From Psychrobacter sp. I-STPA6b (lineage in GTDB: Bacteria > Pseudomonadota > Gammaproteobacteria > Pseudomonadales > Moraxellaceae), in assembly GCF_020662265.1 (NCBI RefSeq), contig NZ_VEWM01000122.1, positions 62,001 to 126,000 on the forward strand: DNA of 64,000 nt. Reading direction: 5' to 3'. The first letter of the stretch is position 1; the number at the start of each line of letters is the position of its first letter. A model generated the notes under the pieces. It made no database searches and had not been told where the DNA came from. It saw nothing but the letters and a program-made list of their open reading frames with translations. Shown one piece after another: positions 9,000 to 19,503 of this stretch. Position numbers and translations under genes: made by a program.

Positions 9000-11177
9000 A
9001 TGAAATATAAAGAAATAAAACCTAAGCAAAAACAAAATCAGCAAAGAATATATCATCAAAGAAAGAGCAGTATAACGCAATGGTTTCGTTTAGGATTGCT
9101 GGCTGGTGTGGGTGTCTTTATTGTAACGCTTAGCCATGCTCAGCCAGATAGTCCATCATCAGTAGAAAATGAGGCTTTATTATTTGATAAAGTCGATACA
9201 GCCCTTTCTGATGTCATGTCTAATGAACCATTATCTGATGCAAGCTCTTATGAAGCGCTTACTCAAAGGTTGAATGAAAGACTGAATGAAAAGCTGATAC
9301 AAGCACAACAGCGACAGCTTGGTGCAGAGCCAACATGGCGACGATTATTGTATTTATCTACCTCGACAAATCAAAAAAAGGTACAACAGCAACAAGCCCA
9401 ATTGGCAGAATTAACGCCCTCTTTTTTTGTAAGCTCACAAGGCATGTTAGCACCTCAGGAAGAATTAGAGGCAATGTTAACCCATATGTTTTCTGTGCAA
9501 GATATTCAGCGTGGTAATGACTCTGTCCAATGTCGCTTTCCTGCCAGAACTCAATGGCTACGCACACAGCTACAGATTAGCTCTGATGAGTTACCTCAAG
9601 CCGATTGCCAAGAGTTTAAAGCGTGGTTATCTCAGATACAGCCTTATCAATTATCTGTAGTATTTGCAGAAGAGTATCTGGATAATCCGGTTTCTAGCTT
9701 TGGGCATACAGTGATGCGTGTTGATAATGCTCAAAGTGCGCAAGACCATAGCACGGATGAAGGTGCACATGCGGTCAATTATACCGTTGGAGGTGACCCG
9801 AATGACCCCTTTGTTAAATATGCGATGAAGTCTTTTTATGGTGGGTATGCAGGCGTTTTTAGTGTTGAGCCATATAAAGATAAAATGGTGCAATATCATC
9901 AAAAAGAAGGGCGTGATACTTGGGAGTATGTCTTAAATCTAACCCCAGAAGAGAGCAGACAAGTGATGCGTCATGTTTGGGAAATTAAGGATTTATCTTT
10001 ACCTTACTATTTTTTATCAAATAATTGTGCTTATGAATTATTACATTTGATAAACATTGTACGTCCAGAAACAGATTTAACGCAAGGCTTTAGCTTAGCA
10101 ACCATTCCTGCTGATATTGTTCGACGTTTGGATGAGCAGAATTTAATTGTGGCAACACATTACCGTCCTGCCAATATGACAATCGCTCAAGCACAACAAA
10201 ATTTAAATCACGACCACCAGCCAATGAGCAATCACAATAGCTTGCCTCCAAACAATTTACCTCCAAACAATCATAGCTCAAATACGGATAATGCCAAGCA
10301 GTCAGATAAACAGCAAATAAAGCCAGAAACGGTCACGTCTGTAATCACTTCTGCCATGTTAATTCCTGCTGACAATAATCCATTAGAGGCACATGAGCTA
10401 AAACGAGTTGATGTGGGCTTAGGGGTGCAAAATAGTCATCGTTATATGGATGTGGGCTTGCGTGCTGGCTATCATGATGCTTTAGATAGGTCACAAGGAT
10501 ATCCTCAATATTTTGACTATGAAGTATTAGGCGCTCGGGTACGGATGGGCTTAGATGATAGCCAGCATCAGCCATCTAAACAGCAAGGGCAGAAGCTACA
10601 GTTACAAGAGCTGACCTTGGTGCGTGGACGCTTGCTCAATCCTGTAAATGTGGTCAAAAATGGCAAGACATGGGGGCTACATATGCAGGCTCGCCAAGTC
10701 AGTGAAGGTGTTGGAGAAGTAGATTATAACCAGCATTTAGTAGGTAGTGTTGGCGTGGAGTATGGTTATTCTTTTGCCTATGGTCAGCCAAAGGTTGACT
10801 ATCAGCAAGGTCAGATACAGCGTATTTCTGGAGAGCGTCCAGCCAATATTTGCTATGCCATGACTACGGCTGGAGCACAGGTTGGTAAGGGTCTGGCAAA
10901 TGGTTTTCGTATTGGCACAGGTGCTTTAGTGGGTTGTCAACAGCACTGGGGAGAGAAAACACGTGCGCTGGCTGAGCTTTCTGCACCCTATTGGTATCAT
11001 GGGCATCATGCGAAATCTGGCAGTAGTGGCTATTGGCAACCAACAGCAAGTCTTGGTGTGCAACATGACCTCAGTAAAAACTCTGCCATACGTCTTCAAG
11101 CCAATCATACTTGGCAACCTAATGATTTAAAAGATAATAGTGATATACAATTGGCATATTTACACTACTTTTTTTAA
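9000..11177 (+). CDS. DUF4105 (Lnb N-terminal periplasmic) protein
   Basis: About 725 residues. It has a long polar N-terminus, then a signal-type hydrophobic stretch ending in LSHAQ, so it is probably exported. The central domain matches the DUF4105/Lnb N-terminal periplasmic family, a papain-like fold, with VSSFGHTVMRVD (conserved His) and LSNNCAYELLHLI (conserved Cys). The C-terminal 250 residues have alternating beta-like segments. Between them is a low-complexity Asn/His/Pro/Gln insert at about 10210-10330, containing a short tandem PPNN repeat. ATG 9000 is chosen; an upstream in-frame GTG at 8994 is possible. Substrate unknown. Confidence 0.85.
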   Translation: MKYKEIKPKQKQNQQRIYHQRKSSITQWFRLGLLAGVGVFIVTLSHAQPDSPSSVENEALLFDKVDTALSDVMSNEPLSDASSYEALTQRLNERLNEKLIQAQQRQLGAEPTWRRLLYLSTSTNQKKVQQQQAQLAELTPSFFVSSQGMLAPQEELEAMLTHMFSVQDIQRGNDSVQCRFPARTQWLRTQLQISSDELPQADCQEFKAWLSQIQPYQLSVVFAEEYLDNPVSSFGHTVMRVDNAQSAQDHSTDEGAHAVNYTVGGDPNDPFVKYAMKSFYGGYAGVFSVEPYKDKMVQYHQKEGRDTWEYVLNLTPEESRQVMRHVWEIKDLSLPYYFLSNNCAYELLHLINIVRPETDLTQGFSLATIPADIVRRLDEQNLIVATHYRPANMTIAQAQQNLNHDHQPMSNHNSLPPNNLPPNNHSSNTDNAKQSDKQQIKPETVTSVITSAMLIPADNNPLEAHELKRVDVGLGVQNSHRYMDVGLRAGYHDALDRSQGYPQYFDYEVLGARVRMGLDDSQHQPSKQQGQKLQLQELTLVRGRLLNPVNVVKNGKTWGLHMQARQVSEGVGEVDYNQHLVGSVGVEYGYSFAYGQPKVDYQQGQIQRISGERPANICYAMTTAGAQVGKGLANGFRIGTGALVGCQQHWGEKTRALAELSAPYWYHGHHAKSGSSGYWQPTASLGVQHDLSKNSAIRLQANHTWQPNDLKDNSDIQLAYLHYFF

Positions 11178-11279
11178 TGGCTTGTAGGGGTTGCACAGTT
11201 ACTAAGCATTTATCTATTTTCCATTATGGTTGAGTCTTTATGAATTTATGCAGAAATTTATTGATAAAAGGAATGAGGT

Positions 11280-12176
11280 ATGTCTGATTTAGCACATTTT
11301 TTGGTGATTGGTCAGGGTGATATTGGTTTGGCTGTGACTAATAAACTGGCATCACTTGGAAAGCAAGTGACGGGCATGGCAAGAGGTGAGTCACAAGATT
11401 ATCAGCGCCATCATAGAGCATCGTTTATACAGGCAGATGCCAAGCAGTTATGTGCCAGTCAAATTGCTAGTTTTAGCCATATTGCCATTGTGGTAACGCC
11501 TGATGAGTATAATGAGACTGCTTATAAAAATACCTATTTAGGCATTGCTGAGCATATTGCTGGACTGGCTGATGAGTTGCCAAACTTACAATATCTGATT
11601 TTTATTTCTTCCACAGGTGTTTATGGGCAGGATAATGGTGAATGGATAGATGAAACGGTATCACCACAGATACCAAGCCGAGGTGGCTCACAATATATAT
11701 TGCAAGCAGAGCAGGTGTTGCAAAAGCATTTTAAAGAGCGGGCAGTAATCATACGTCCTAGTGGTATTTATGGTAAAGAGCGTCTGATGCGAGTTCGTAA
11801 AGCGCAACAGAAAGATAAACCAATCATGCCTCAGTGGGAATGGACAAATCGTATTTTGGATACAGATTTGGTGCAAATTATTACGGAAGTATTGTTACTT
11901 GCTAGTGATGACACCAAGGTGTGTCAACTTAAACCAGTTTATATTGCAACAGACTATGTACCAGTGACATCCTATGAGTTGAGCTGTTGGTTATGTCAGC
12001 AGTTAGCAACCCAGCCCCCTGAGCCAGAAGCGCAAGAGAATGAGTCGCATGCCCACCCTGTAATGTCAGGCAAGCGCTTACATAGCAATATCCCTTTGCC
12101 ATGGTTACAATATCCTGACTGGCATGTTGGCTATCGTCATATACTGCAAAGTCTGGATATAAAACAGACATCCTAA
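11280..12176 (+). CDS. NAD(P)-dependent epimerase/SDR family protein (YeeZ-like)
   Basis: A 298-residue extended short-chain dehydrogenase. The Rossmann motif VIGQGDIG is at residues 9-16, the catalytic region reads FISSTGVYGQDNGEWIDE (SxxxVYG type) and the conserved RPSGIYG motif is near 157-163. The usual YxxxK is replaced by SQYILQAEQ, as in atypical YeeZ-like members. ATG 11280 has AGGAATGAGGT upstream. It may share a transcript with the upstream DUF4105 gene (102-base gap). Substrate unknown. Confidence 0.85.
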   Translation: MSDLAHFLVIGQGDIGLAVTNKLASLGKQVTGMARGESQDYQRHHRASFIQADAKQLCASQIASFSHIAIVVTPDEYNETAYKNTYLGIAEHIAGLADELPNLQYLIFISSTGVYGQDNGEWIDETVSPQIPSRGGSQYILQAEQVLQKHFKERAVIIRPSGIYGKERLMRVRKAQQKDKPIMPQWEWTNRILDTDLVQIITEVLLLASDDTKVCQLKPVYIATDYVPVTSYELSCWLCQQLATQPPEPEAQENESHAHPVMSGKRLHSNIPLPWLQYPDWHVGYRHILQSLDIKQTS

Positions 12177-12403
12177 ATATGGTCAGTGATAAATATTTAC
12201 ATTGATAACAGTTAGGCACGGAAATGATGGCATAGCGCTTGTTGATAAAATGCTGAGTTTTGTTACACTAGAACGTCAAGCAAATAAAAAATAAGCGCTT
12301 TAAGGTATGCCACCAAGCTAGGTTGTGTTAGATTTCCAACAAGGGTGACTCAACCTCTGACTCTTATTATTGGTGTATCTTCAAAAAATAAAGGTAGCTA
12401 CCC

Positions 12404-13660
12404 GTGCCAGCGAATAACTCAAATGATGATAAAGCCACGAGCAACCAATCTGTGCCATCACCAGCGTCACAGTCATTGAGTGTTGGTGGAAAAAATAGCA
12501 CTGATAAGTATCGCAATAGGCAAAATAAAGCGCACAACATGCAGAGTGTTACTAATTTAACGACTTCTGCTTTAGCACATTCACAAAATTGCCAAGCGCA
12601 GTTGAAAGATAATCACACTACCCATTCTAAAACAACGCATTCTAAGTCAAAGCCATCTAGCATCATTCATCCAAACTTTGACCCAAAACAAACTCCGATT
12701 GACCCAGCACGTTCATTATTGGATACACCGCCACCAGTGACTGCTTATCACCGTCAAAAAGTATTCAGTCAGATTTGTGAGCAAATATCCCAAAACAAAG
12801 GCACGCTTGAGGTTGATAGACAGCCATATCATAAAATGCAGAATGTTAAACAGGACACTTCATCAAAGCAAAACCTATCAACATTGACAACACAGACAAC
12901 ACAATGCCTATCTCAATGGCAATTGATAGACTCACCTGCACTGGCTTCTTATTTGGAGTTATTACAAGCAGGTGGGCTGATGAAAGTGCCAGCCAGTTTT
13001 TATCACAATCCTGATGCTTCACAGGCAGACCCTTTATTACAGCCATTATATCCTTTATCAGCATTGGCATTATCTGTGGATATGGCGGATGTCAGTGCTA
13101 TTTTGCAACAATACCCAATGTTGACACGCTATGGTATGGCTAAAACTTGTCCTTGCCCCAGCTCTGCAAAATTTGCTCGTCGTTTGGCTGAATATCACCA
13201 GCAAAGCAAAGGACAGCTTGAGCCAAGAGAGCTGGCAATGATGATGCCAGAGATGCTAAATGATATTTTTGCGCCAGATTGGGAAGTTATTCTTTATCCC
13301 GAGCGTTTTGATAATGGTATAGATAGTTTGGCGACTGATATTCTACCGTGCCGATTGGCGGTGCATGCCCTTAGTCAATGTGATACTCGAAAAACAATTA
13401 ACCGCAGATTGTCTGCTCAGCAAATTTGCCAATATTTGCGTAGCTATTTACTGAGCCAGTGCCGTTTAAGTAAACATGATACCAGTCAGTATCGCCATAT
13501 TCGTATATATGAAGGGCATGTCATTATGGCGGGTGTTTTTTTAGGTTGGCAGATACAGATAAGTAGTGATAATGAAGTTTATTTTGCAGTTTCTTCTCGT
13601 TCCAGTTTGTTTACCCGCTATCCAAATTTGACCGAATACTATATTAATGGTTGGTCATAG
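12404..13660 (+). CDS. Unrecognised 418-residue protein
   Basis: I do not recognise this family. The first 170 residues are low-complexity, rich in Ser/Thr/Gln/Asn/Lys, with no signal peptide. The C-terminal 240 residues look folded and contain CPCPSSAKFARRLAEYH, a Cys-Pro-Cys motif, and several Trp/Tyr. The start is a GTG with AAGGTAG eight bases upstream; there is no competing ATG nearby. It sits between the epimerase and pyrE, all on one strand but with spacers above 200 bases, so it is probably its own unit. It may be lineage-restricted. Confidence 0.65.
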   Translation: MPANNSNDDKATSNQSVPSPASQSLSVGGKNSTDKYRNRQNKAHNMQSVTNLTTSALAHSQNCQAQLKDNHTTHSKTTHSKSKPSSIIHPNFDPKQTPIDPARSLLDTPPPVTAYHRQKVFSQICEQISQNKGTLEVDRQPYHKMQNVKQDTSSKQNLSTLTTQTTQCLSQWQLIDSPALASYLELLQAGGLMKVPASFYHNPDASQADPLLQPLYPLSALALSVDMADVSAILQQYPMLTRYGMAKTCPCPSSAKFARRLAEYHQQSKGQLEPRELAMMMPEMLNDIFAPDWEVILYPERFDNGIDSLATDILPCRLAVHALSQCDTRKTINRRLSAQQICQYLRSYLLSQCRLSKHDTSQYRHIRIYEGHVIMAGVFLGWQIQISSDNEVYFAVSSRSSLFTRYPNLTEYYINGWS

Positions 13661-13884
13661 TTCATTGTCTTGATTCAGATATTGTTTATTTAAAGTGTGT
13701 CTTCTTAAAGTGTGTCCTTCAACTGTTCTCATAATAGAGGAATGTTTAGCAGACTCTATAATCCCCTTCTAAAATTCGCTAAAATAGCATGTCTCATTAA
13801 ATAAATGACATCTGAAACCATAAATACCATCATCCTATTTGACCACTCTTAACAATACTCAATCATACTTAAAGGATACGTACC

Positions 13885-14580
13885 ATGACAGCAACATCAA
13901 CCCCAGCAACTTTTTCAGCCACTGCGTTTATTGAGCTGGCATTAGACAACCAAGTTTTACGATTTGGTGAGTATGTTTTGAAGTCTGGGCGAGTTAGTCC
14001 TTATTTTTTTAATGCAGGTCTACTAGCAACGGGGGAGATGTTGTCACTATTAGCAACAGGATATGCTGATGCACTAGCAAAACAAGTACAGGCATCTGCA
14101 CCAGAGTCAAAATCAGAGTCAGAAGAGCCATTGGTGATTTTTGGAGCTGCGTATAAAGGCATTCCATTTGTTGCGGCGACAGCACAGGCACTATGGCAAC
14201 AGCACGGTATTAATGCACAATGGGGATATAATCGTAAAGAGGTTAAAGACCACGGCGAGGGTGGCAGTTTAGTCGGTACGGACCTACAAGGTAAATCTGT
14301 GTGGGTCATTGATGATGTGATTACCGCAGGTACAGCGATGCGTGAAGTCGTTGGTATTTTATCGGAAGCAGGCGCTCGTATTGCTGGTATTCTGGTTGCC
14401 TTAGACCGCAAAGAGCGTGGTCAAAATGAGCTATCTGCCATTCAAGAACTGGCAAGTACATTAAATATTCCTGTGCAAGCATTGGTAGATATTGATGATA
14501 TCATTGTGTATTTACAGGAAAAAGGTGAAGTAGAAAACCTACAAAAAATGCGTCAATATCGTGAGCAATATGGGGTTTAA
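13885..14580 (+). CDS. pyrE: Orotate phosphoribosyltransferase
   Basis: PyrE joins orotate and PRPP to give OMP in pyrimidine synthesis. The PRPP-binding motif VWVIDDVITAGTA is clear near residues 140-152, with RVSPYFFNAG near 35 and the flexible-loop region YNRKEVKDHGEGG near 115. At 231 residues it is slightly longer than E. coli PyrE (213); part of the difference is a Glu/Ser-rich insert SESKSESEEP near 75. It is separated from the pyrB-pyrC' pair at 56.7 kb. It is followed 68 bases later by gshB on the same strand. Confidence 0.95.
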   Translation: MTATSTPATFSATAFIELALDNQVLRFGEYVLKSGRVSPYFFNAGLLATGEMLSLLATGYADALAKQVQASAPESKSESEEPLVIFGAAYKGIPFVAATAQALWQQHGINAQWGYNRKEVKDHGEGGSLVGTDLQGKSVWVIDDVITAGTAMREVVGILSEAGARIAGILVALDRKERGQNELSAIQELASTLNIPVQALVDIDDIIVYLQEKGEVENLQKMRQYREQYGV

Positions 14581-14648
14581 AGGGGCAGTTAAACTCATTT
14601 GTTTAATCTATACTGCATTATCTATGTTATCTATTTTTAGGAAAGAGT

Positions 14649-15647
14649 ATGTCGCAATCAGCCAATGTTAACACCAAAAGAGCGTTAAATATTTTGGTCA
14701 TTATGGACCCCATTGAAAAAGTAAATTATAAAAAAGACACCACATTGGCGATGATGTGGGCTGCTCAGGATAGAGGGCATCGATTAGGCTACTGTCAAAT
14801 TCATGATTTATGGTTAAATCAAGGTCAGTTGATGGTGGATGCACAAGCAGTCACAGTCAGTCGCAACCCTGATGAGTTTTATCAGCTTGATGAAGTGGTA
14901 ACACAAGCAATTACTGACTACGATGTGATTTTAATGCGTAAAGATCCACCATTTGATATGCGCTTTATTTATAGCACTTATCTATTAGACCATGCCAAAG
15001 CTGTAGGGGTGTTGGTTGTCAATGACCCACAAGCGATTCGTGACTGTAATGAAAAGCTATTTGCGACTTGGTTTAGTCAGTATATGAGTCCAACGATTGT
15101 CACAAGTAAACAGGTGCATATTCGCCAGTTTATTGCTGAGCAAGGCGATGTGATAGTCAAGCCTCTAGATGGTATGGGTGGGACAGGTATTTTCCGTTTA
15201 ACCAAAGACAGTCCAAATATTGGTGCAACACTAGAGATGCTGACGGAGCTGGAAACATTACCTATTATGGCTCAGCGCTATTTACCTGAAATCAAAGAGG
15301 GCGATAAGCGTATCTTGATTGTGGGTGGTCAGCCAGTTTCTTACTGTTTGGCTCGTATCCCAAGTCAGGGTGAAACTCGAGGAAATCTAGCAGCAGGTGG
15401 GCGTGGTGTTGCTATGCCATTAACGGAGCAAGAATTGGCAATTGCCCAAGCCGTTGCGCCAATATTACTAGAAAAAGGGTTATTATTTGTTGGGCTGGAT
15501 GTGATTGGTAATCGTATTACAGAGATTAACGTAACCAGTCCAACTTGTGTTCGAGAGATTGACAACCAGTGTGGGACAGATATTGCCCAAGACTTTATTG
15601 CTGTAGTTGAGCAACAGTATGCGACAAAATATGGCAAAAATGCATGA
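14649..15647 (+). CDS. gshB: Glutathione synthetase
   Basis: GshB adds glycine to gamma-glutamylcysteine using ATP, the second step of glutathione synthesis, in the cytoplasm. The N-terminal GSH-S domain begins ILVIMDPIEKVNYKKDTT, a near-diagnostic start. The ATP-grasp domain contains VIVKPLDGMGGTGIFRL, LAAGGRG and ITEINVTSPTCVREI (metal-binding Asn/Glu). Length 332, close to the usual 316. AGGAAAG precedes the ATG. gshA is not in the window. Confidence 0.96.
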   Translation: MSQSANVNTKRALNILVIMDPIEKVNYKKDTTLAMMWAAQDRGHRLGYCQIHDLWLNQGQLMVDAQAVTVSRNPDEFYQLDEVVTQAITDYDVILMRKDPPFDMRFIYSTYLLDHAKAVGVLVVNDPQAIRDCNEKLFATWFSQYMSPTIVTSKQVHIRQFIAEQGDVIVKPLDGMGGTGIFRLTKDSPNIGATLEMLTELETLPIMAQRYLPEIKEGDKRILIVGGQPVSYCLARIPSQGETRGNLAAGGRGVAMPLTEQELAIAQAVAPILLEKGLLFVGLDVIGNRITEINVTSPTCVREIDNQCGTDIAQDFIAVVEQQYATKYGKNA

Positions 15648-15834
15648 TTAGAGGTGATAGAGCCCAAAATCTAAAGAAAATATTATCGTGTTGTTTAGTC
15701 GTTAAAGTTGGCTATTCTCTATTCAGATAGAATCAATAAGATTTTGATACAAATGACCCGCATTATATAGCAATAGCAAGAATGATAATTTGCTATCATT
15801 CTGTTGTTTTTTATTTTATAAAAATAGGCAAATT

Positions 15835-16932
15835 ATGAAAAACCCGCAAATATTGATGATGGCAGCAGGAACAGGAGGACATGTGTTCCCTGCGCTGGCG
15901 GTTGCTGATGAACTCACTCGCCGAGGAGCAACAGTACACTGGCTAGGTACACCAAATGGTATGGAAAATGATTTGGTGCGACCACATGGTTATGCGTTTC
16001 ATGCTATCGAAATGCAAGGTCTGCGAGGAAAAGGTATTGGGCGCGTATTAAAAATGCCTTTTACCCTATCTTCAGCAACCATGGCTGCCATTAAAGTCAT
16101 TAAAGCCAATCAGATAGATGTGGTGGTAGGCTTTGGTGGTTATGTGACGGCACCGGGTGGATTGGCAGCAAAAACGGCGGGTGTCCCACTTATTATTCAT
16201 GAGCAAAATGCAATTGCTGGCATGAGCAATCGCTATCTTGCCAAAATAGCCAGTAAGGTGCTACAAGCATTTGAAAATACATTTGGTGATGCGACTTCTG
16301 GACAGAATCCAAAGCTAAAAACAGTGGGAAACCCTGTCCGTAAAGCCATTTGTGCAATTGAACCACCAGAGGTGCGTTATAATCTAAAAGATGACTCCCC
16401 TCTAAAATTGTTAGTAGTAGGTGGCTCATTGGGTGCTCAGGTGTTAAATGAAACCATTCCAGCCGCCTTGGCACTGATTGATAAGCCATTTGTAGTACGC
16501 CACCAGTGTGGTCGCAAAAATGTCGAAGCAACCACGACCAGTTATGCACCCATAATGGATAGTCATCATGATATTGAGGTTTTGCCCTTTATTGAAGATA
16601 TGGCAGATGCGTATGCTTGGGCAGATATTATTGTATGTCGAGCGGGTGCATTGACAGTAACAGAAATTCAAAATGTGGGTTTGGCAGCGATTTTTGTTCC
16701 ATTACCACATGCTGTTGATGACCATCAAACAGCGAATGCTCGTTATTTAGCAGTGGAAGATGCGGCTTATCTTGTGCCACAAAGCAAGTTTACTGCTAAC
16801 TATCTACAAGAAATCTTGTTGGATTTGAATCGAGAAAAATGCTTGGAGATGGCAAAACGAGGCAAAGCCTTGGCAAATCCAGGAGCGACGATGGAAGTTG
16901 CTGACGAGATATATTCTGTGGTGATGGGTTAA
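15835..16932 (+). CDS. murG: UDP-GlcNAc transferase MurG (lipid II synthase)
   Basis: MurG transfers GlcNAc from UDP-GlcNAc to lipid I at the inner face of the membrane. The first loop MAAGTGGHVFPALAVAD and GFGGYVTAPGGLAA, IIHEQNAIAG, VVGGSLGAQVLN and CRAGALTVTE are all standard MurG motifs. I place the start at ATG 15835 (MKNPQILMMAAG); a TTG 45 bases upstream would add an unlikely hydrophobic tail. The resulting 365 residues match the family. It opens the late dcw cluster here; ftsW and murD are not in the window. Confidence 0.97.
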   Translation: MKNPQILMMAAGTGGHVFPALAVADELTRRGATVHWLGTPNGMENDLVRPHGYAFHAIEMQGLRGKGIGRVLKMPFTLSSATMAAIKVIKANQIDVVVGFGGYVTAPGGLAAKTAGVPLIIHEQNAIAGMSNRYLAKIASKVLQAFENTFGDATSGQNPKLKTVGNPVRKAICAIEPPEVRYNLKDDSPLKLLVVGGSLGAQVLNETIPAALALIDKPFVVRHQCGRKNVEATTTSYAPIMDSHHDIEVLPFIEDMADAYAWADIIVCRAGALTVTEIQNVGLAAIFVPLPHAVDDHQTANARYLAVEDAAYLVPQSKFTANYLQEILLDLNREKCLEMAKRGKALANPGATMEVADEIYSVVMG

Positions 16933-17064
16933 TGTTGATAAGTATTTTGCCAAAAATATCTTGTTAAAAACTGGAGCTGCATTGTTTTTACTAAATTGTA
17001 TTTGTGAATTCAAGTTTTAACCCAATATCTAATTTAAGTTTAATAGTTTATTTGAGAGAGCGTG

Positions 17065-18498
17065 ATGCCAAAGCCTGCCTTATCCAAACGTCTAATAGAA
17101 ATTCCTGAAATGCGTCGTATTAACTGTATTCACTTTGTGGGTATTGGTGGTGCAGGTATGTGTGGCATTGCCGAGGTGATGAAGAATCAGGGCTATGCTG
17201 TGAGTGGTTCTGATATCAAGACCAGCCCTGTAACCCAGCGCCTAGAGAGTATCGGTATTAAAGTATATATTGGACATGACTCTAAAAATATTGCCAATGC
17301 TGATGTGGTTGTGGTGTCTTCAGCCATTGACCGTAGTAACCCTGAAGTGCAATCTGCACTGAAGGCTCGCCTGCCAGTGGTACGTCGTGCCGATATGCTA
17401 GGTGAGCTGATGCGTTATCGTCATGGTATTGCTGTCGCTGGTGCGCATGGGAAAACCACAACGACCAGCTTATTAACTATGATGATGACAGAAGCGGGTT
17501 TTGACCCTACTTATGTCATTGGCGGTAAGCTGAACGCATCTGGAAAAAATGCGTCATTGGGACAAAGCCGATTTTTAATCGCTGAGGCAGATGAGTCAGA
17601 TGCTTCATTTTTATCACTGCGCCCCATGGCTGCAATTGTCACTAACATTGACCAAGACCATATGGAAACATATGAAAATAGCTTTGATAAACTAAAAGCA
17701 GCTTATATACAATTTTTACAGAATATGCCATTTTATGGTTTAGCAGTGGTTTGTGGTGATGATAAAGAGCTATATGCCATGATTGATGACATCGCTCGAC
17801 CTGTGCAGACATTTGGCTTTTTACCACATAACAATGTGCAAGCAGTGGATGTGGAAGTGGAAGGCACAAAAACTCATTTCACCGTATTGCGCCGTGACCA
17901 TGAGCCACTTAGGCTGACGCTGAATATTCCAGGGCAACATAACGTTTTAAATGCCCTAGCTGCCATCACCATGGCGACAGATGAGGGCGTTGATGATGCC
18001 GCTATTCAGCGTGCATTAGAAAAATTTGCTGGTGTGGGTAGACGCTTTGAGCAGCAAGCCTGTGTGGCAAAAGATGACGGTGATGTGTTATTAATTGATG
18101 ACTATGGACATCATCCAAAAGAAGTGGAAGCAACGATAGAGGCGGCTAGACAAAGCTATCCTGAGCGTCGCTTAGTGATGCTGTTTCAACCACATCGTTA
18201 TAGCCGCACTCGTGACTGCTTTGATGACTTTGTGTCTGTCCTCTCTAAAGTCGATGAACTATTGTTAATGGATGTTTATAGTGCTGGAGAATCACCGATT
18301 GTTGGTGCAGATACCAAGGCATTAGCTCGTAGTATTCGACTGCGTGGTGAAGTTGAGCCGATGCTGGTGGATAAAGATAATCTAGCACCTGTGATGCAAA
18401 GAATCATCAAAGCAGGTGATTTATTGATTACCCAAGGTGCGGGTAACGTTGGGCAAGTTTCACAAGAGCTGGCAGAGAATCAATTATATTTAATCTAG
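17065..18498 (+). CDS. murC: UDP-N-acetylmuramate-L-alanine ligase
   Basis: MurC adds L-Ala to UDP-MurNAc, the first peptide step of peptidoglycan synthesis. The N-terminal Rossmann motif [16 protein letters not shown], the P-loop [15 protein letters not shown] and the C-terminal [14 protein letters not shown] are diagnostic. Length 477 fits. The start may be GTG 17062 or ATG 17065; GAGAGAG at 17053-17059 is better spaced for the ATG. It is followed 33 bases later by ddl, as in other gammaproteobacterial dcw clusters. Confidence 0.97.
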   Translation: MPKPALSKRLIEIPEMRRINCIHFVGIGGAGMCGIAEVMKNQGYAVSGSDIKTSPVTQRLESIGIKVYIGHDSKNIANADVVVVSSAIDRSNPEVQSALKARLPVVRRADMLGELMRYRHGIAVAGAHGKTTTTSLLTMMMTEAGFDPTYVIGGKLNASGKNASLGQSRFLIAEADESDASFLSLRPMAAIVTNIDQDHMETYENSFDKLKAAYIQFLQNMPFYGLAVVCGDDKELYAMIDDIARPVQTFGFLPHNNVQAVDVEVEGTKTHFTVLRRDHEPLRLTLNIPGQHNVLNALAAITMATDEGVDDAAIQRALEKFAGVGRRFEQQACVAKDDGDVLLIDDYGHHPKEVEATIEAARQSYPERRLVMLFQPHRYSRTRDCFDDFVSVLSKVDELLLMDVYSAGESPIVGADTKALARSIRLRGEVEPMLVDKDNLAPVMQRIIKAGDLLITQGAGNVGQVSQELAENQLYLI

Positions 18499-18531
18499 AT
18501 TAAACCTAGTATGTTTTAGAGAATTATTATT

Positions 18532-19503
18532 ATGAATCAAACGTCTGTATCTACTCAAAACTCTGACTCTGCCACCGCTATTGTCAGTCATGACCCCAGT
18601 GTATTCGGTAAAGTTGCTGTGGTTTATGGTGGTACAAGCAATGAACGCTTGGTGTCGCTAGATAGTGGTAGTGCTGTTTTAAAAGCATTGCAAGACTATG
18701 GCATTGATGCTGTGCACTTTGACCCTAAAGACCAAGATATCATGTCGCTGACTCAATACGACCGTGTGTTTAATGTTTTACATGGACGTGGTGGAGAAGA
18801 TGGACAGTTGCAAGGTGTGTTACAGTGGCTAGGTATTCCACAAACTGGCTCTGGTGTATTGGCATCAGCCATTGGCATGGATAAGGTAAGAACCAAACAA
18901 CTGTGGCATGGGTGTGGGCTTTCGACAGCACCATTTACTGTGTTGACAGCAGATACAGACTGGCAACAGGTTGTAAATACCTTAGGATTGCCAATTATGG
19001 TAAAACCTGTGCATGAAGGCTCAAGCATTGGTATGACCAAGGTAAACCATCTAGATGAGCTGCCCAGCGCTTTTGCAACAGCTGCCGCTTGTAGTGATGT
19101 GGTGATGGCAGAAAAGTGGATTACTGGGCGAGAATTTACCATTGTCATCATTGATGATGAAGCCTACCCAGTGATTCGACTAGAGCCAGCAGATATCACC
19201 AACTTTTATGATTTTGAAGCCAAATATAATCGCAATGATACAGGATATTATATCCCCTGTGGATTATCTGAAGAAGACGAATCCCATCTGCAAGCATTGA
19301 GTCTGGCTGCCTTTAAAGCCGTTGATGCCAAAGGTTGGGGACGTATAGATGCCATGCAAGATGAACAGGGAAATTTCTGGTTATTAGAAATTAATACCGT
19401 TCCGGGTATGACCAGCCACAGCCTTGTACCGATGGCAGCAAAAGCACGTGGTATGGATTTTCAGGCATTGTGTGTGCATATTTTGGCACAAACACTGGCT
19501 TAA
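18532..19503 (+). CDS. ddl: D-alanine-D-alanine ligase
   Basis: Ddl makes the D-Ala-D-Ala dipeptide for peptidoglycan. It is an ATP-grasp enzyme with KVAVVYGGTSNERLVSLDSG at the start, NVLHGRGGEDGQLQGVLQ, VKPVHEGSSIGMTKV and LLEINTVPGMTSHSLVP (metal and substrate residues). Length 323 with an N-terminal extension of about 25 Ser/Thr-rich residues compared with E. coli DdlB (306). The residue before the SLDSG motif region is Leu, giving RLVSL. It is tightly linked to murC and separated from ftsQ by about 380 bases. Confidence 0.96.
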   Translation: MNQTSVSTQNSDSATAIVSHDPSVFGKVAVVYGGTSNERLVSLDSGSAVLKALQDYGIDAVHFDPKDQDIMSLTQYDRVFNVLHGRGGEDGQLQGVLQWLGIPQTGSGVLASAIGMDKVRTKQLWHGCGLSTAPFTVLTADTDWQQVVNTLGLPIMVKPVHEGSSIGMTKVNHLDELPSAFATAAACSDVVMAEKWITGREFTIVIIDDEAYPVIRLEPADITNFYDFEAKYNRNDTGYYIPCGLSEEDESHLQALSLAAFKAVDAKGWGRIDAMQDEQGNFWLLEINTVPGMTSHSLVPMAAKARGMDFQALCVHILAQTLA

